From contig JAUHXR010000023.1 in NCBI GenBank assembly GCA_030426845.1, positions 1 to 49,514 of the forward strand: a stretch of 49,514 nucleotides of DNA, given 5' to 3'. Below the pieces are notes generated by a model, which was not told where the DNA came from, ran no database searches, and saw only the letters and a list, made by a program, of their open reading frames with translations. The translations under genes and the position numbers were made by a program. Of this stretch, positions 1-8,253 are shown piece after piece. Within the stretch, counting starts at the first letter, position 1. Every line of letters begins with the position of its first letter. The DNA comes from Polyangia bacterium (GTDB lineage Bacteria > Myxococcota_A > Polyangia > Polyangiales > Sandaracinaceae).

Positions 1-1545
1 GGCCTCGGCCGCGCGGGCGATCCGCGCGCGGGCGGGCCGCTCTTCCGCATCCTCGAGGCCCAGCCGCGGATGCGCGGCACCGTCCTCGACGCGCTCCGCC
101 GCACGGTCGGCGCGCCGGGCATCGCCGCGCTCGTCGAGTCGGCCAACGACGAGGCGACCAAGCTCGAGCTCGTGCGGATGCTCGCCGCGAGCCACGACCC
201 GCAGGCCGCCGACCCGCTCGCCGCGTTCCTCGACTCGGAGAACGAGGACATGCGCCAGGAGGCCGCGTTCGGGCTGGCGGAGCTCGGCGACCCGCGCGCG
301 GTGCCCGCGCTCGTCGCGCTCGCCCAGGGGCTCGATCTCCAGGTGGCGCGCGAGGCGCTCTCGAAGCTCCAGAACCTCGGCGCGCCGGACGCGGCCGAGC
401 CGCTGATGGAGATGCTGGGCGAGGAGCGGTTCCTCGCTCGCCGCGCGAACATCCTCCGCGCGCTCGGCACGACCGGGAACGCGTCCGCCGGGCCGGCCAT
501 CGAGCGTGAGCTCGAGGGCGACGACGTCGCGAGCGCGGCCGCCGCCCTCGCCGATCTCGACTACGACCCCGCCTACGATCGCCTCCTGCGCATGGTCCCG
601 CGCGGCGACACCGACTTCTCGACGCCGTCGGTCGCCAACGAGACCGCGTTCATGAACCGCACCGCGGCCGTCCGCGCGCTCGGCCGCTACGGCCGCCCCG
701 ACGTGGCCGAGGCCCTCATGACGATCGTCGAGGATCCCCTCGACGACCGGCGCCTCCGCCACGACGCGGGCCTCGCCCTCGGCGCGGTCGCGAGCGAGGA
801 GGTCCTCACGCAGATCATCGCGAAGCTCCAGGACTCGAACCTCGACGAGGTCGCCAAGCGCTACTACGTGAGCGCGCTCTGGCAGCGGGCCTCGCCGCAG
901 GTGGCGGGCGAGCTGATGGACCTCATCGCGAACACGGAGACCCCGCCCGACGTGCGGCGCGCGGCCGCCCTCGCGGTCGGCTACGCGTCGGCGTCCTCCC
1001 TGGACAGCCGGGTCCGGACCTTCCTCGATCAGCCCAGCACCAAGCGCGAGGCGGCGTTCATGATCGTGCTCGGCGGCACCGACGAGAACGCGCGCGCCCT
1101 GCTCGCCGCGCTCGAGGGCGACGAGGAGCTGCAGCAGGTCATCCTCTACAACATCCGCGACGACGAGAGCAACGCGTTCAACCTCATCACCGGGCGCAAC
1201 TTCGAGTCCGGCGAGGTCTGGCGGCGCGCCTCGGTCGCCCACATCCTCAACGAGGGCGAGGGCGACAACCGGCACGGCTACATCTGGAACCACCTCGTCC
1301 AGCGGATGAACGCTGGCTGGGACGGCGTGGACGGGATGACCCCGCGCGAGATCCGCGAGCAGGTCTGGAACGCGCTCCGGGGCGAGGAGGAGGAGCGGCG
1401 CGCGCTGGCCGCGACGCTCCTCGCGTCGATGGACGAGCGGGGCCTGCTCATGAGTGCCCGCGACCAGGGCGGCCCGGGGTCCGAGGAGGCGCGCGAGCAG
1501 CTCCGCCGGATGAACAACCCCGAGGCCGAAGAGCAGACGCCCTGA
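1..1545 (+). CDS. HEAT-repeat protein, 5' end outside window
   Basis: The reading frame is open from the first base, so the gene begins upstream of the window; the first in-frame ATG (70) is internal. About 514 codons are visible. The protein is a chain of roughly 30-residue alpha-helical HEAT/PBS-lyase-type repeats, with recurring pieces such as DPRAVPALVALA, GDPRA and RRAAALAVGYA. Such repeats form a superhelical scaffold for protein binding. No catalytic motif or membrane segment is visible in the part present. Its TGA stop overlaps the likely CTG start of the next gene as CTGA, so the two are probably co-transcribed. The exact partner or role cannot be read from the sequence. Confidence 0.85.
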   Translation, partial: GLGRAGDPRAGGPLFRILEAQPRMRGTVLDALRRTVGAPGIAALVESANDEATKLELVRMLAASHDPQAADPLAAFLDSENEDMRQEAAFGLAELGDPRAVPALVALAQGLDLQVAREALSKLQNLGAPDAAEPLMEMLGEERFLARRANILRALGTTGNASAGPAIERELEGDDVASAAAALADLDYDPAYDRLLRMVPRGDTDFSTPSVANETAFMNRTAAVRALGRYGRPDVAEALMTIVEDPLDDRRLRHDAGLALGAVASEEVLTQIIAKLQDSNLDEVAKRYYVSALWQRASPQVAGELMDLIANTETPPDVRRAAALAVGYASASSLDSRVRTFLDQPSTKREAAFMIVLGGTDENARALLAALEGDEELQQVILYNIRDDESNAFNLITGRNFESGEVWRRASVAHILNEGEGDNRHGYIWNHLVQRMNAGWDGVDGMTPREIREQVWNALRGEEEERRALAATLLASMDERGLLMSARDQGGPGSEEAREQLRRMNNPEAEEQTP

Positions 1546-2786
1546 CGGGCGCTCGCGACGACTCGCCGGACGGCGCTGGCACGGACGGTGCCGGCACGGA
1601 CGGTGCCGGCCCGGTCGGTGAGAGCCTCGACACCCTCGCGGTCCATGGCGGTGAGCCCGCGCGCTACGCGCACGCGGCGCTCACGGCCCCGATCGTCCAG
1701 ACGGCCACGTACACCTTCCGCGACACCGCCGAGCTGCGCGACTTCTTCGAGGGCCGCGTCGAGCGCGAGGAGTACGGGCGCTACGGCAACCCGACCGTCC
1801 GGGGGGTCGAGCGCAAGCTCGCCGCGCTCGAGGGCGTCGACGACGCGGTCGCCTTCGCCTCGGGGATGGCCGCGGTCACCACCGCGATCCTCGCGCTCAC
1901 GAAGGCCGGCTCGCACGTCGTCCTCTTCAGCGATTGCTACCGCCGGACCCGCCAGTTCGTCGGGACGGTGCTGTCGCGCTTCGGCGTCGAGCACACGCTC
2001 GTGCCGCCGGCGGATCTCGACGCGCTCGAGGCGGCGCTCCGGCCCGACACCCGGCTCGTGATCAGCGAGGCGCCGACCAACCCCTACAACACGGTCGTCG
2101 ACCTCCCCCGCCTCGCGTCGATCTGCCGGCCGCGCCGCATCAAGACGATGATCGACGCGACCTTCGCGACCCCGATCAACCTGCGGCCGGCGGACCACGG
2201 CATCGACCTCGTGGTCCACTCCGGGACCAAGTACCTTGCGGGCCACAACGACGTGCTCGCCGGCTTCGTCGCCGGCGGCCGCGGGCTGGTTTCGCTCGTC
2301 CGCGATCTGCGCCACGTCCTCGGCGGGGTGATGGACCCTCACGCCGCCTACCTCGTGCATCGCGGCCTCAAGACCCTCGCGCTCCGCGTGCGTCAGCAGA
2401 ACGCGACCGCCCAGGCCCTCGCCGAGACGCTCGCCGATCACCCGAAGGTCGAGCGGGTCTACTACCCGGGCCTGCCCAGCTTCGCGCAGCACGAGGTCGC
2501 GGCGCGGCTGATGCGCGGGTACGGCGGCGTCGTCACCTTCACCCTCCGCGGCGACCTCGCGACCGGCTCGCGCTTCGTGGACGGCTGCCGCATCCCGAAG
2601 ATCGCGCCCAGCCTCGGCGGCGTCGAGAGCCTCGTCGAGCAGCCTGCCCTGATGAGCTACTACGAGCTGTCGACCGAGGAGCGCGCGGCCATCGGGATCT
2701 CCGACGCGCTGATCCGTTACGCGGTCGGGCTCGAGGACCCGGACGAGCTGATCGCCGACGTCCTCCAGTCCCTCGCGCGCGCCTGA
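1542..2786 (+). CDS. Cystathionine gamma-synthase/lyase family PLP enzyme, non-standard start
   Basis: This is a fold-type I PLP enzyme of the Cys/Met metabolism family (trans-sulfuration). The family N-terminus is present in frame (SLDTLAVHGGE, then APIVQTATYTF, YGRYGNPTV, FASGMAAVT). SGTKYLAGHND holds the PLP lysine, codon 2229-2231, and SLGGVESLVEQPA is the conserved C-terminal substrate loop. PTNPYNTVVDL resembles cystathionine gamma-synthases most. The first in-frame ATG/GTG/TTG is the ATG at 1866, which would delete about 75 conserved residues. CTG at 1542 overlaps the previous stop as CTGA and has purine-rich GAAGAG upstream, so I use it as the start, giving 414 residues. A sequencing indel near 1620 is the main alternative. 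Which substrate it uses (homocysteine or cysteine direction) is not decided by the sequence. Confidence 0.8.
   Translation: MTGARDDSPDGAGTDGAGTDGAGPVGESLDTLAVHGGEPARYAHAALTAPIVQTATYTFRDTAELRDFFEGRVEREEYGRYGNPTVRGVERKLAALEGVDDAVAFASGMAAVTTAILALTKAGSHVVLFSDCYRRTRQFVGTVLSRFGVEHTLVPPADLDALEAALRPDTRLVISEAPTNPYNTVVDLPRLASICRPRRIKTMIDATFATPINLRPADHGIDLVVHSGTKYLAGHNDVLAGFVAGGRGLVSLVRDLRHVLGGVMDPHAAYLVHRGLKTLALRVRQQNATAQALAETLADHPKVERVYYPGLPSFAQHEVAARLMRGYGGVVTFTLRGDLATGSRFVDGCRIPKIAPSLGGVESLVEQPALMSYYELSTEERAAIGISDALIRYAVGLEDPDELIADVLQSLARA
1566..1625 (+). repeat. 15-bp tandem repeat at the 5' end of the PLP enzyme gene
   Basis: Two perfect copies of ACGGACGGTGCCGGC (1581-1595 and 1596-1610) are flanked by degenerate copies (1566-1580 and 1611-1625). 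In the gene's frame they encode TDGAG repeats immediately before the conserved enzyme N-terminus. A 15-bp period preserves the reading frame. Confidence 0.85.
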
Positions 2787-2864
2787 TCGTCGCCCGCGGG
2801 CAGACGCGACGGCCGGGGTTGTCACGCCCGCGCGGTTCGCGGTGTCATGGAGCGGGGAGGCACG

Positions 2865-3857
2865 ATGCGAATCTGGGTTGTGGGGCTCGCGGCGCTGGGG
2901 ATCCTGGGGTGCGACCGACTGCTGGGGGAGGCGCCGCCGGGCGCCCCACCGTCGGCGGCCGCCAGCGAGGAGATCGTGGCCGTCGACTGGCTCGGCCGCG
3001 GCGTGCTCTACGCGGCCCGGGTAGTGGACCGCCGCGGGGTGCTCACCCGCGTGCGCTACGCCGACGGCGAGCAGGAGTGGGTGGAGGCCGACCGCCTGCG
3101 CCCCTGGCCCGACCTGAGCGGCCGAGGCGTCCAGTTCTACAGCGGGGCGCGAGCCTACGACGTGACGGTCTCCGAGATGCGCGACGGCCTCCTTCACGTG
3201 GAGTTCCCAGAAGGCGGCGACACGTGGATCTCGACCGACATGCTCTACCGCCTCGCGCCGGCCCAGCCCAGCGCGCCTCGGACCCCGACCCCGAGCGGCC
3301 CCGCGCCGTCCTTCCCCGCGCGCGCCGCGGCCGATCCGTCCCGCGTGGTCGTCGGGGCGCCCGTGCTCGCGTACTGGATCAGCGACGGAGCCCTCGACCG
3401 CAGCCGCCCATGGCGCGCCCGGGTCGCGTCGCGGAGCGGCGACACCGTCCACCTCGCCTACGCCGACGGCAGTGAGGCCGATCTGCCGGCGAGCGCGGTG
3501 CTGCGCGTGTTCGAGCCGAGCGCCCGCGCGGAGATCGGCGGCCGCTACTGGCTGGCCGACGCGGGGCCGCCCGTCGGCGTCGTGCTCGAGCGTCGGGGCG
3601 AGCTCACCAAGATCCGGGTCGGCACCGAGGAGCGCTGGCTCGAGGACTTCTCCGCCCTCGAGCCGGCGCCGCTCCTCTCGTCCGCGGCGCTCAACCCGGG
3701 GGCGTTCGTCACCGCGCTCTGGAACGGCAACGCCCTCTACCACGCGACCGTGGTCTCGACGCAGGGCGACCAGGTGACCCTCGCCTGGCACGACGGGAGC
3801 GAGCCCAGCCGGGTCCCCGTAGCCGACGTCCTCGAGGTCTGGTCCGCGGCTCCCTGA
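2865..3857 (+). CDS. Lipoprotein with Tudor/agenet-like beta repeats
   Basis: The start is ATG 2865, just after a GGGGAGG ribosome site; GTG and ATG codons at 2842-2847 lie too far upstream of it. The 330-residue product starts with a short signal sequence ending LGILGC, a lipobox with Cys at about residue 16, followed by Asp. The rest contains four or five repeats of about 50 residues with the pattern A.VV...G....V.YADG....V....L, for example TRVRYADGEQEWVEA and VHLAYADGSEADLPA. This spacing resembles small beta-barrel Tudor or agenet-like modules, but the family assignment is inference from pattern only. The Asp after Cys would favour inner-membrane retention under the enterobacterial rule, which may not hold here. 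Function unknown. Confidence 0.8.
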   Translation: MRIWVVGLAALGILGCDRLLGEAPPGAPPSAAASEEIVAVDWLGRGVLYAARVVDRRGVLTRVRYADGEQEWVEADRLRPWPDLSGRGVQFYSGARAYDVTVSEMRDGLLHVEFPEGGDTWISTDMLYRLAPAQPSAPRTPTPSGPAPSFPARAAADPSRVVVGAPVLAYWISDGALDRSRPWRARVASRSGDTVHLAYADGSEADLPASAVLRVFEPSARAEIGGRYWLADAGPPVGVVLERRGELTKIRVGTEERWLEDFSALEPAPLLSSAALNPGAFVTALWNGNALYHATVVSTQGDQVTLAWHDGSEPSRVPVADVLEVWSAAP

Positions 3858-3988
3858 GACGGTTCTCCCTGAGCCGCGGGCCCGACCTCGCGGTACCCAC
3901 GCTTCGCGGGGACCGCTCGGCCTCACTGCGCGACCCTGTGCAGCCATGGTACAGTGGACCCCGCCATCGGGATCGGGAGGGACCTGAC

Positions 3989-5740
3989 GTGAAGACAACT
4001 CGCTCGCTGGCCGCCGCCCTCGGGGGCTCGGGGCCCAGGCCCTCTACGCGTGGCCGCCCCGCGCTCCGTGCCCCCGCGGCCCGCACATCAGCCCTGTGCA
4101 GCCTCTTCCTCGGCACCCTCACCGCCTGCACCGGCGTCCTCGAGACGCCCACCGGAGGCCCCAACGGCTGCCCGCCCGGGGACCCGAGCTGCGCCCCGGC
4201 GCACGCGTCGTGCGAGGGCGATCCGTCGGAGGCGACCGCGCTCGCGCAGCACCCGCTCCGGCGCCTGAGCGAGACCGAGTACCACAACACGATCCGCGAT
4301 CTGTTCCAAGGCGTGCCATACGACGAGACCGAGCTGGTCCCGGCGCTGACCGCCGGCGGGTTCGAGAACTTCGTCGCCAACACCCGCGCGGTCAGCGACC
4401 GCGACGTCGAGGCCTTCAACGTGACGGTCGACAGCGTCGCCGCCCGCGCCTCGACCGACGCCGCGTTCCTCGCGCGCCACGGCTGCGACGATCCCGCGCA
4501 GCAGAGCGCGTGCATCGACGGATTCGTGCGTCAGTTCGGCTTGCGCGCCTTCCGCCGGCCGCTGACGAGCGACGAGGAGGCGGTCTACCGGGCGCTCATC
4601 GAGGAGACCGCCGCGACGATCGATCTGGCGGCCGGCATCGAGACGATGATCGCGTCGTTGCTCATGTCGCCCGAGCTGCTCTACCGCGTGGAGCGCCGCG
4701 GCCAGGACGCGGCCGGCCCCTACGAGGTCGCCAGCCGGCTCTCGTACCTGATCTGGCAGAGCATGCCCGACGACGCGCTCTTCGCGGCCGCGGCCGCCGA
4801 TGAGCTGTCGACCCCGGAGGAGCGCGAGGCCCAGGCCCGCCGGATGCTCTCCGACGCGCGGGCCACCGAGGCGATCGTGGACTTCCACCGCCAGTGGTTT
4901 CGCTTCTCCCGGATGGACGAGGACAAGTACGCGGCGAAGTCGCCCACCCGCTTCCCCGAGTGGACGACGGAGCTGCGCGCCTCGGTCCACGAGGAGGTTC
5001 GCCGCTTCGTCCGCCACGTCGCCGAGGAGGACACCACCCTCGCCCGCCTCTACACCGACCGCACCGCGTTCGTGGACCAGGAGATGGCCGACCACTACGG
5101 CGTGAGCGCGCCCGGCGACTGGAGCGAGGTGGAGCTGCCGGCGTCGGAGCGCAGCGGCATCCTGACGCGGGCCAACTTCCTCGCCGGCACGGGCATCGCG
5201 GGCCACGGCTCGCCCGTCCACCGCGGCATCTTCGTGTACGAGAACCTGCTCTGCCAGCACATCGGCGGCGTGCCCGACGGAGTCGACACCTCGGCGGTCA
5301 ACGACCCGCCGCCCGACCAGACGACGCGCGAGCTCTACGCGGAGATCACCTCCCCCGGCGCGTGCCGCTCGTGCCACGCGCGGGTCAACCCGGTCGGCTT
5401 CTCGTTCGAGCACTACACCTCGACCGGCGCCTACCGGACGACCGAGGTCGGCCGCGACATCGACGCGACCGGCGCGCTGGTCGGCTCCGAGTTCGAGTCC
5501 GAGGGCGTGAGCGACGCGGTGGAGCTCTCCGATCAGCTCGCGGCGAGCGAGATGGCCCACGCCTGCGCGTCCAACAAGTGGGTCTCGTACATGCTGGGTC
5601 GCCGCCTCGACGAGACCAGCCAGGACGACGCCTGCTACTCCAGCCGGATCCAGCAGGTCTTCTGGGAGAGCGGGGGCGACATGCGAGAGCTGCTGGTGAG
5701 CCTCGTCACCCAGCCCGAGTTCGTGGGAGGTGCCCAGTGA
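3989..5740 (+). CDS. DUF1592/DUF1588/DUF1585-type lipoprotein with CxxCH motif
   Basis: The start GTG 3989 follows GGGAGG at 3975-3980, giving 583 residues. A hydrophobic stretch ends in LTAC, a lipobox at about residue 47, so the protein is probably a lipoprotein. The family blocks follow in order: the DUF1587-like RRLSETEYHNTIRDLF, the DUF1595-like FGLRAFRRPLTSDEEAVY, the DUF1592 core (SYLIWQSMPDDALFAAA; FHRQWFRFSRMDEDKY), the DUF1588 segment RSGILTRANFLAGTG with CRSCH followed by NPVGFSFEHY, and a DUF1585-like tail ending MRELLVSLVTQPEF. CxxCH is the covalent haem c signature, so this part could bind haem. The family is common in planctomycetes and myxobacteria and has no established function. 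It overlaps the DUF1552 gene by four bases, which supports a joint role. Confidence 0.9.
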   Translation: MKTTRSLAAALGGSGPRPSTRGRPALRAPAARTSALCSLFLGTLTACTGVLETPTGGPNGCPPGDPSCAPAHASCEGDPSEATALAQHPLRRLSETEYHNTIRDLFQGVPYDETELVPALTAGGFENFVANTRAVSDRDVEAFNVTVDSVAARASTDAAFLARHGCDDPAQQSACIDGFVRQFGLRAFRRPLTSDEEAVYRALIEETAATIDLAAGIETMIASLLMSPELLYRVERRGQDAAGPYEVASRLSYLIWQSMPDDALFAAAAADELSTPEEREAQARRMLSDARATEAIVDFHRQWFRFSRMDEDKYAAKSPTRFPEWTTELRASVHEEVRRFVRHVAEEDTTLARLYTDRTAFVDQEMADHYGVSAPGDWSEVELPASERSGILTRANFLAGTGIAGHGSPVHRGIFVYENLLCQHIGGVPDGVDTSAVNDPPPDQTTRELYAEITSPGACRSCHARVNPVGFSFEHYTSTGAYRTTEVGRDIDATGALVGSEFESEGVSDAVELSDQLAASEMAHACASNKWVSYMLGRRLDETSQDDACYSSRIQQVFWESGGDMRELLVSLVTQPEFVGGAQ

Positions 5741-7191
5741 GACGCCGCGACTTCGTTCGTTCGCTCGCGCTCGGCGCGGCGGGGGTCACCCTCGGCTCGC
5801 TGCGCCCCTTCGAGGCGCACGGTCAGCCGGTCGCGGCGCCGAAGCGCTTCGTCCTCTGGACGACGCAGCACGGGCCGCCGCGCGACACCTGGAAGATGAG
5901 CCCGCCGGGGCTCGGGGCGGCCGGCAGCGCCGACATCACCGGCCTCGACGCGGCCCAGTTCGGCCGCGTGCTCGAGCCCCTCCACCGCGTCCGCGACAGC
6001 GTGAGCGTGCTCGAGGGCCTCTCGATGATGAGCTGCATGATCGACCGCACCGGGTCGAACAACAACCACGGCATCTCGTGGTCCAATCTGCTCGTCAACG
6101 TCCCCTACAACTCCACCGATCCGTTCGTCGGGACGGTCGCGGACAACCTCCACCCCCGGCCCGGCGGGGCCTCGATCGACTACCACATCGGTCAGCAGAC
6201 GGGCGGCGGCGCGCGCCTCGACTCGGTGATGTGGAGCAACGGCGGCGGCCGCTTCGGCTCCCAGTTCGCGTTCTCCTCGAACGACCTGGGCCAGTGGATC
6301 GTGCCCAACAGCAACCCGACGAACGCGTTCAACCGGCTGATGGGCACCGGCCTCCTCGTCCCCGACGACCCCATGGGCCCGACCGATCCGCCGGTGACCC
6401 GCGAGCAGCTCGTGCGGCAAGCTCGCTTCCGGGCCTACAACGTCGCGCTGACCCACTTCGACCGCATCGCGCCCCAGCTCGGGACGGCCGACCAGGAGTC
6501 GCTGATCGCGCACCGGAACCACCTCGAGCGCCTCGGCATGCGCTTCCGGCCCGGCGGCACCACGCCCGGCCCGGCCTCGATGGCGATGTGCACGCCCGAG
6601 TTCACGACCTCGGGCGACACGATGGACGACTTCTTCCGCCTCACCACCATCGCGCTCGCGTGCGACGCGGTGCGCACGGTGTCGATCGACGCGCGGCAGC
6701 TGCGCGGCTCGCAGATCGGCGGCGCGGACACCGACGACGTCCACCAGGCGTTCGCCCACGGCACCGACGCGCGCGCGACGATGATGATGGAGAACTACTA
6801 CCGCTTCCACGCGGAGGAGTTCGCCAACTTCATCGAGTACCTTCGCGGCGTCCCGGAGGGGGACGGCACGCTCCTCGACAGCACGCTCGTCATGTGGGTC
6901 CCGGAGCTCGCCACCGGCACCCACATGTTCGACGACGCCCCGACGATCATCGCCGGGGCCGGCGCGAGCGGCTTCTCCCCCGGCCGCTACATCCGCTTCG
7001 CCCGGGACATCCCCAACGTAGGCTGCGGCTACGGCTGCCAGTACGGCACGGTCGGCCCCGGCCGGGTCCACCTCTTCGTCAACGCCATGCGCCACATGGG
7101 CATGAGCGACAACAGCTTCGGCCGCACCAGCGCCACCGCCAACGACGGCAGCACCATCGACCTCACCGGTCCGCTGAGCGAAGTCTCGTAG
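5737..7191 (+). CDS. DUF1552 protein with Tat-type signal
   Basis: The start is GTG 5737, overlapping the preceding stop as GTGA, with GGGAGG eight bases upstream. The 484-residue product begins with a twin-arginine leader (RRRDFVRSLALGAAG), so it is probably exported folded across the inner membrane. The body matches DUF1552: KRFVLWTTQHGPP near the N-terminus, then SNNNHGISWSN, FRLTTIALACDAVRTVS and LDSTLVMWVPELATG. DUF1552 members belong broadly to the alkaline-phosphatase-like/DUF1501 group and almost always sit beside DUF1592 genes. The substrate is unknown. The partner is the upstream CxxCH lipoprotein. Confidence 0.9.
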   Translation: MRRRDFVRSLALGAAGVTLGSLRPFEAHGQPVAAPKRFVLWTTQHGPPRDTWKMSPPGLGAAGSADITGLDAAQFGRVLEPLHRVRDSVSVLEGLSMMSCMIDRTGSNNNHGISWSNLLVNVPYNSTDPFVGTVADNLHPRPGGASIDYHIGQQTGGGARLDSVMWSNGGGRFGSQFAFSSNDLGQWIVPNSNPTNAFNRLMGTGLLVPDDPMGPTDPPVTREQLVRQARFRAYNVALTHFDRIAPQLGTADQESLIAHRNHLERLGMRFRPGGTTPGPASMAMCTPEFTTSGDTMDDFFRLTTIALACDAVRTVSIDARQLRGSQIGGADTDDVHQAFAHGTDARATMMMENYYRFHAEEFANFIEYLRGVPEGDGTLLDSTLVMWVPELATGTHMFDDAPTIIAGAGASGFSPGRYIRFARDIPNVGCGYGCQYGTVGPGRVHLFVNAMRHMGMSDNSFGRTSATANDGSTIDLTGPLSEVS

Positions 7192-7246
7192 GCCCGACAA
7201 GAGTACGTGCTAGTGCACGTGCACCTCCTCGCCGCCCCGAGCGAAC

Positions 7247-7402
7247 GGCGAAGCGAGGTCTCGCCTCGCAAGCGGACGGCGAAGCGAGGTCTCGCCTCGC
7301 AAGCGGACGGCGAAGCGAAGCCTCGCCTCGCAAGCGGACGGCGAAGCGAAGCCTCGCCTCGCAAGCGGACGAGCGTAGCGCAGTCCCGCCTCGCGAGCGG
7401 AC
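7247..7402. repeat. 31-bp tandem repeat array with internal hairpin
   Basis: Four units at 7247-7277, 7278-7308, 7309-7339 and 7340-7370 are identical or differ at only one or two positions. A fifth, decayed copy follows to 7402. Each unit begins GGCGAAGCGA and ends CGCAAGCGGAC. The first two units contain GCGAGG-TCTCG-CCTCGC, a perfect 6-bp stem. There are no unique spacers, so this is not CRISPR. Confidence 0.9.
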
Positions 7403-7428
7403 GAGCGAAGCGAAGTCCCCGCCGCCGC

Positions 7429-7546
7429 CCCAGGTCCGCCCCACGCGAGACGAGCGCAGCGAAGTCTCGCCCCCCCCGCGCGTAAGCGACCCCCGACCGC
7501 CCCCAGGCCCGCCCCACGCGAGACGAGCGAAGCGAAGTCTCGCCCC
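7429..7546. repeat. Pair of ~45-bp direct repeats, each with GCGAGAC/GTCTCGC inverted repeat
   Basis: Copies lie at about 7429-7472 and 7500-7546, 72 bp apart. Both contain CCGCCCCACGCGAGACGAGC followed by AGCGAAGTCTCGCCCC. Inside each copy GCGAGAC pairs perfectly with GTCTCGC across a 12-base loop. They are related to the 31-bp array through the shared GCGAAGCGAAG core. Confidence 0.8.
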
Positions 7547-7602
7547 ACGCCGCTTAGGAGGTCCGCCCACGGCGCCGAAGGCGCCGATGTCGGGAGGGGG
7601 GG

Positions 7603-7654
7603 CCCCATTCGGATTTACTCCGAATGGGGGGGAGGGTTTGCGTCAAACCCTCCC
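7603..7654 (-). terminator. Two adjacent perfect hairpins between DUF1552 and nuo operon
   Basis: The first hairpin is CCCCATTCGGA (7603-7613) with its exact complement at 7619-7629 and a 5-base loop. The second is GGGAGGGTTTG (7630-7640) with CAAACCCTCCC (7644-7654) and a 3-base loop. Both have 11-bp stems. They lie nine bases beyond the nuoI stop, so they probably end the nuo transcript. Neither has a clear U tract, so a bidirectional blocking or RNA-stabilising role is also possible. Confidence 0.7.
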
Positions 7655-7662
7655 AGCCAGCC

Positions 7663-8247
7663 TCAGTGCCCCTGCTCGCGCGTGATCCCCGGGTGGGTGG
7701 GATCGCCCGGCTCGTGGCGGGGGTTCTCCGTGACGTACGTCCCGTCCTTGCCCGGGATCGACATCAGGGTCTCCTTGTCGAAGATGAAGTGCGAGCGATC
7801 GAACGACGCCGGGACGTGGACGCCGGTGTCCATCCGGATCGCGTCGCACGGGCACGCCTCGACGCAGTAGCCACAGAAGATGCAGCGGAGCTCGTCGATC
7901 ACGAAGACCCGCGGGTAGCGCTCGTAGCCCGCGCGCGGGTCGTCGGTGTCGTACTCCGCCGGCTCGATGTAGATGCACTGCGCGGGGCACGCGGTGCTGC
8001 AGCAGAGGCACGCCACGCAGCGCGGCGATCCGTCGGTGCGGTGGGTCAGGCGGTGGACGCCGCGGAACCGCTCCGGGTAGTCGCGCACCTCGTCGGGGTA
8101 GCGCACCGTCGCGATGACCTTGTTCTCCTCCTTGGAGAACGTGTTCTTGAAGAAGCGGCGGATGGTCAGCGCCATCCCCTTGGCCGCCTCGGGGAAGAAC
8201 GCCTGGTCACCCAGCGTGCGTTTCGGTCGGCTGATCTTGTAGGCCAT
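7663..8247 (-). CDS. nuoI: NADH-quinone oxidoreductase subunit I
   Basis: The 194-residue product is the hydrophilic complex I subunit that carries two 4Fe-4S clusters (N6a and N6b) and passes electrons towards NuoB. The two ferredoxin motifs are CVACLCCSTACP and CIFCGYCVEACP, each CxxCxxCxxxCP, about 40 residues apart as usual. The N-terminus (MAYKISRPKRTLG) fits the short amphipathic membrane-attachment region, and the C-terminus is a charged tail. It is the last gene of the operon, six bases after nuoH, with hairpins just downstream. Confidence 0.95.
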   Translation of the reverse strand: MAYKISRPKRTLGDQAFFPEAAKGMALTIRRFFKNTFSKEENKVIATVRYPDEVRDYPERFRGVHRLTHRTDGSPRCVACLCCSTACPAQCIYIEPAEYDTDDPRAGYERYPRVFVIDELRCIFCGYCVEACPCDAIRMDTGVHVPASFDRSHFIFDKETLMSIPGKDGTYVTENPRHEPGDPTHPGITREQGH

Positions 8248-8253
8248 CGGAGT

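Larger units (their letters stand above)
7192..7662. other. 471-bp non-coding region rich in repeats and hairpins
   Basis: This is the only gap longer than 300 bases. It separates the convergent DUF1552 gene and nuo operon. It contains four 31-bp tandem units, decayed copies, a pair of roughly 45-bp direct repeats and two perfect hairpins, all listed separately. Open frames crossing it are low-complexity shadows: the 31-bp period is not a multiple of three, so the repeats do not encode a repeating peptide. Confidence 0.85.

Noticed and set aside
1866-2786. ATG 1866 as the start of the PLP enzyme
   Set aside because: It would delete about 75 residues that match the family N-terminus, including YGRYGNPTV.
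1278-3998. 906-residue open frame on the minus strand
   Set aside because: It is antisense to the HEAT, PLP-enzyme and lipoprotein genes and shows no domain of its own.
7247-7402. Possible CRISPR array
   Set aside because: The repeats are directly adjacent with no unique spacers, and no cas genes are present.
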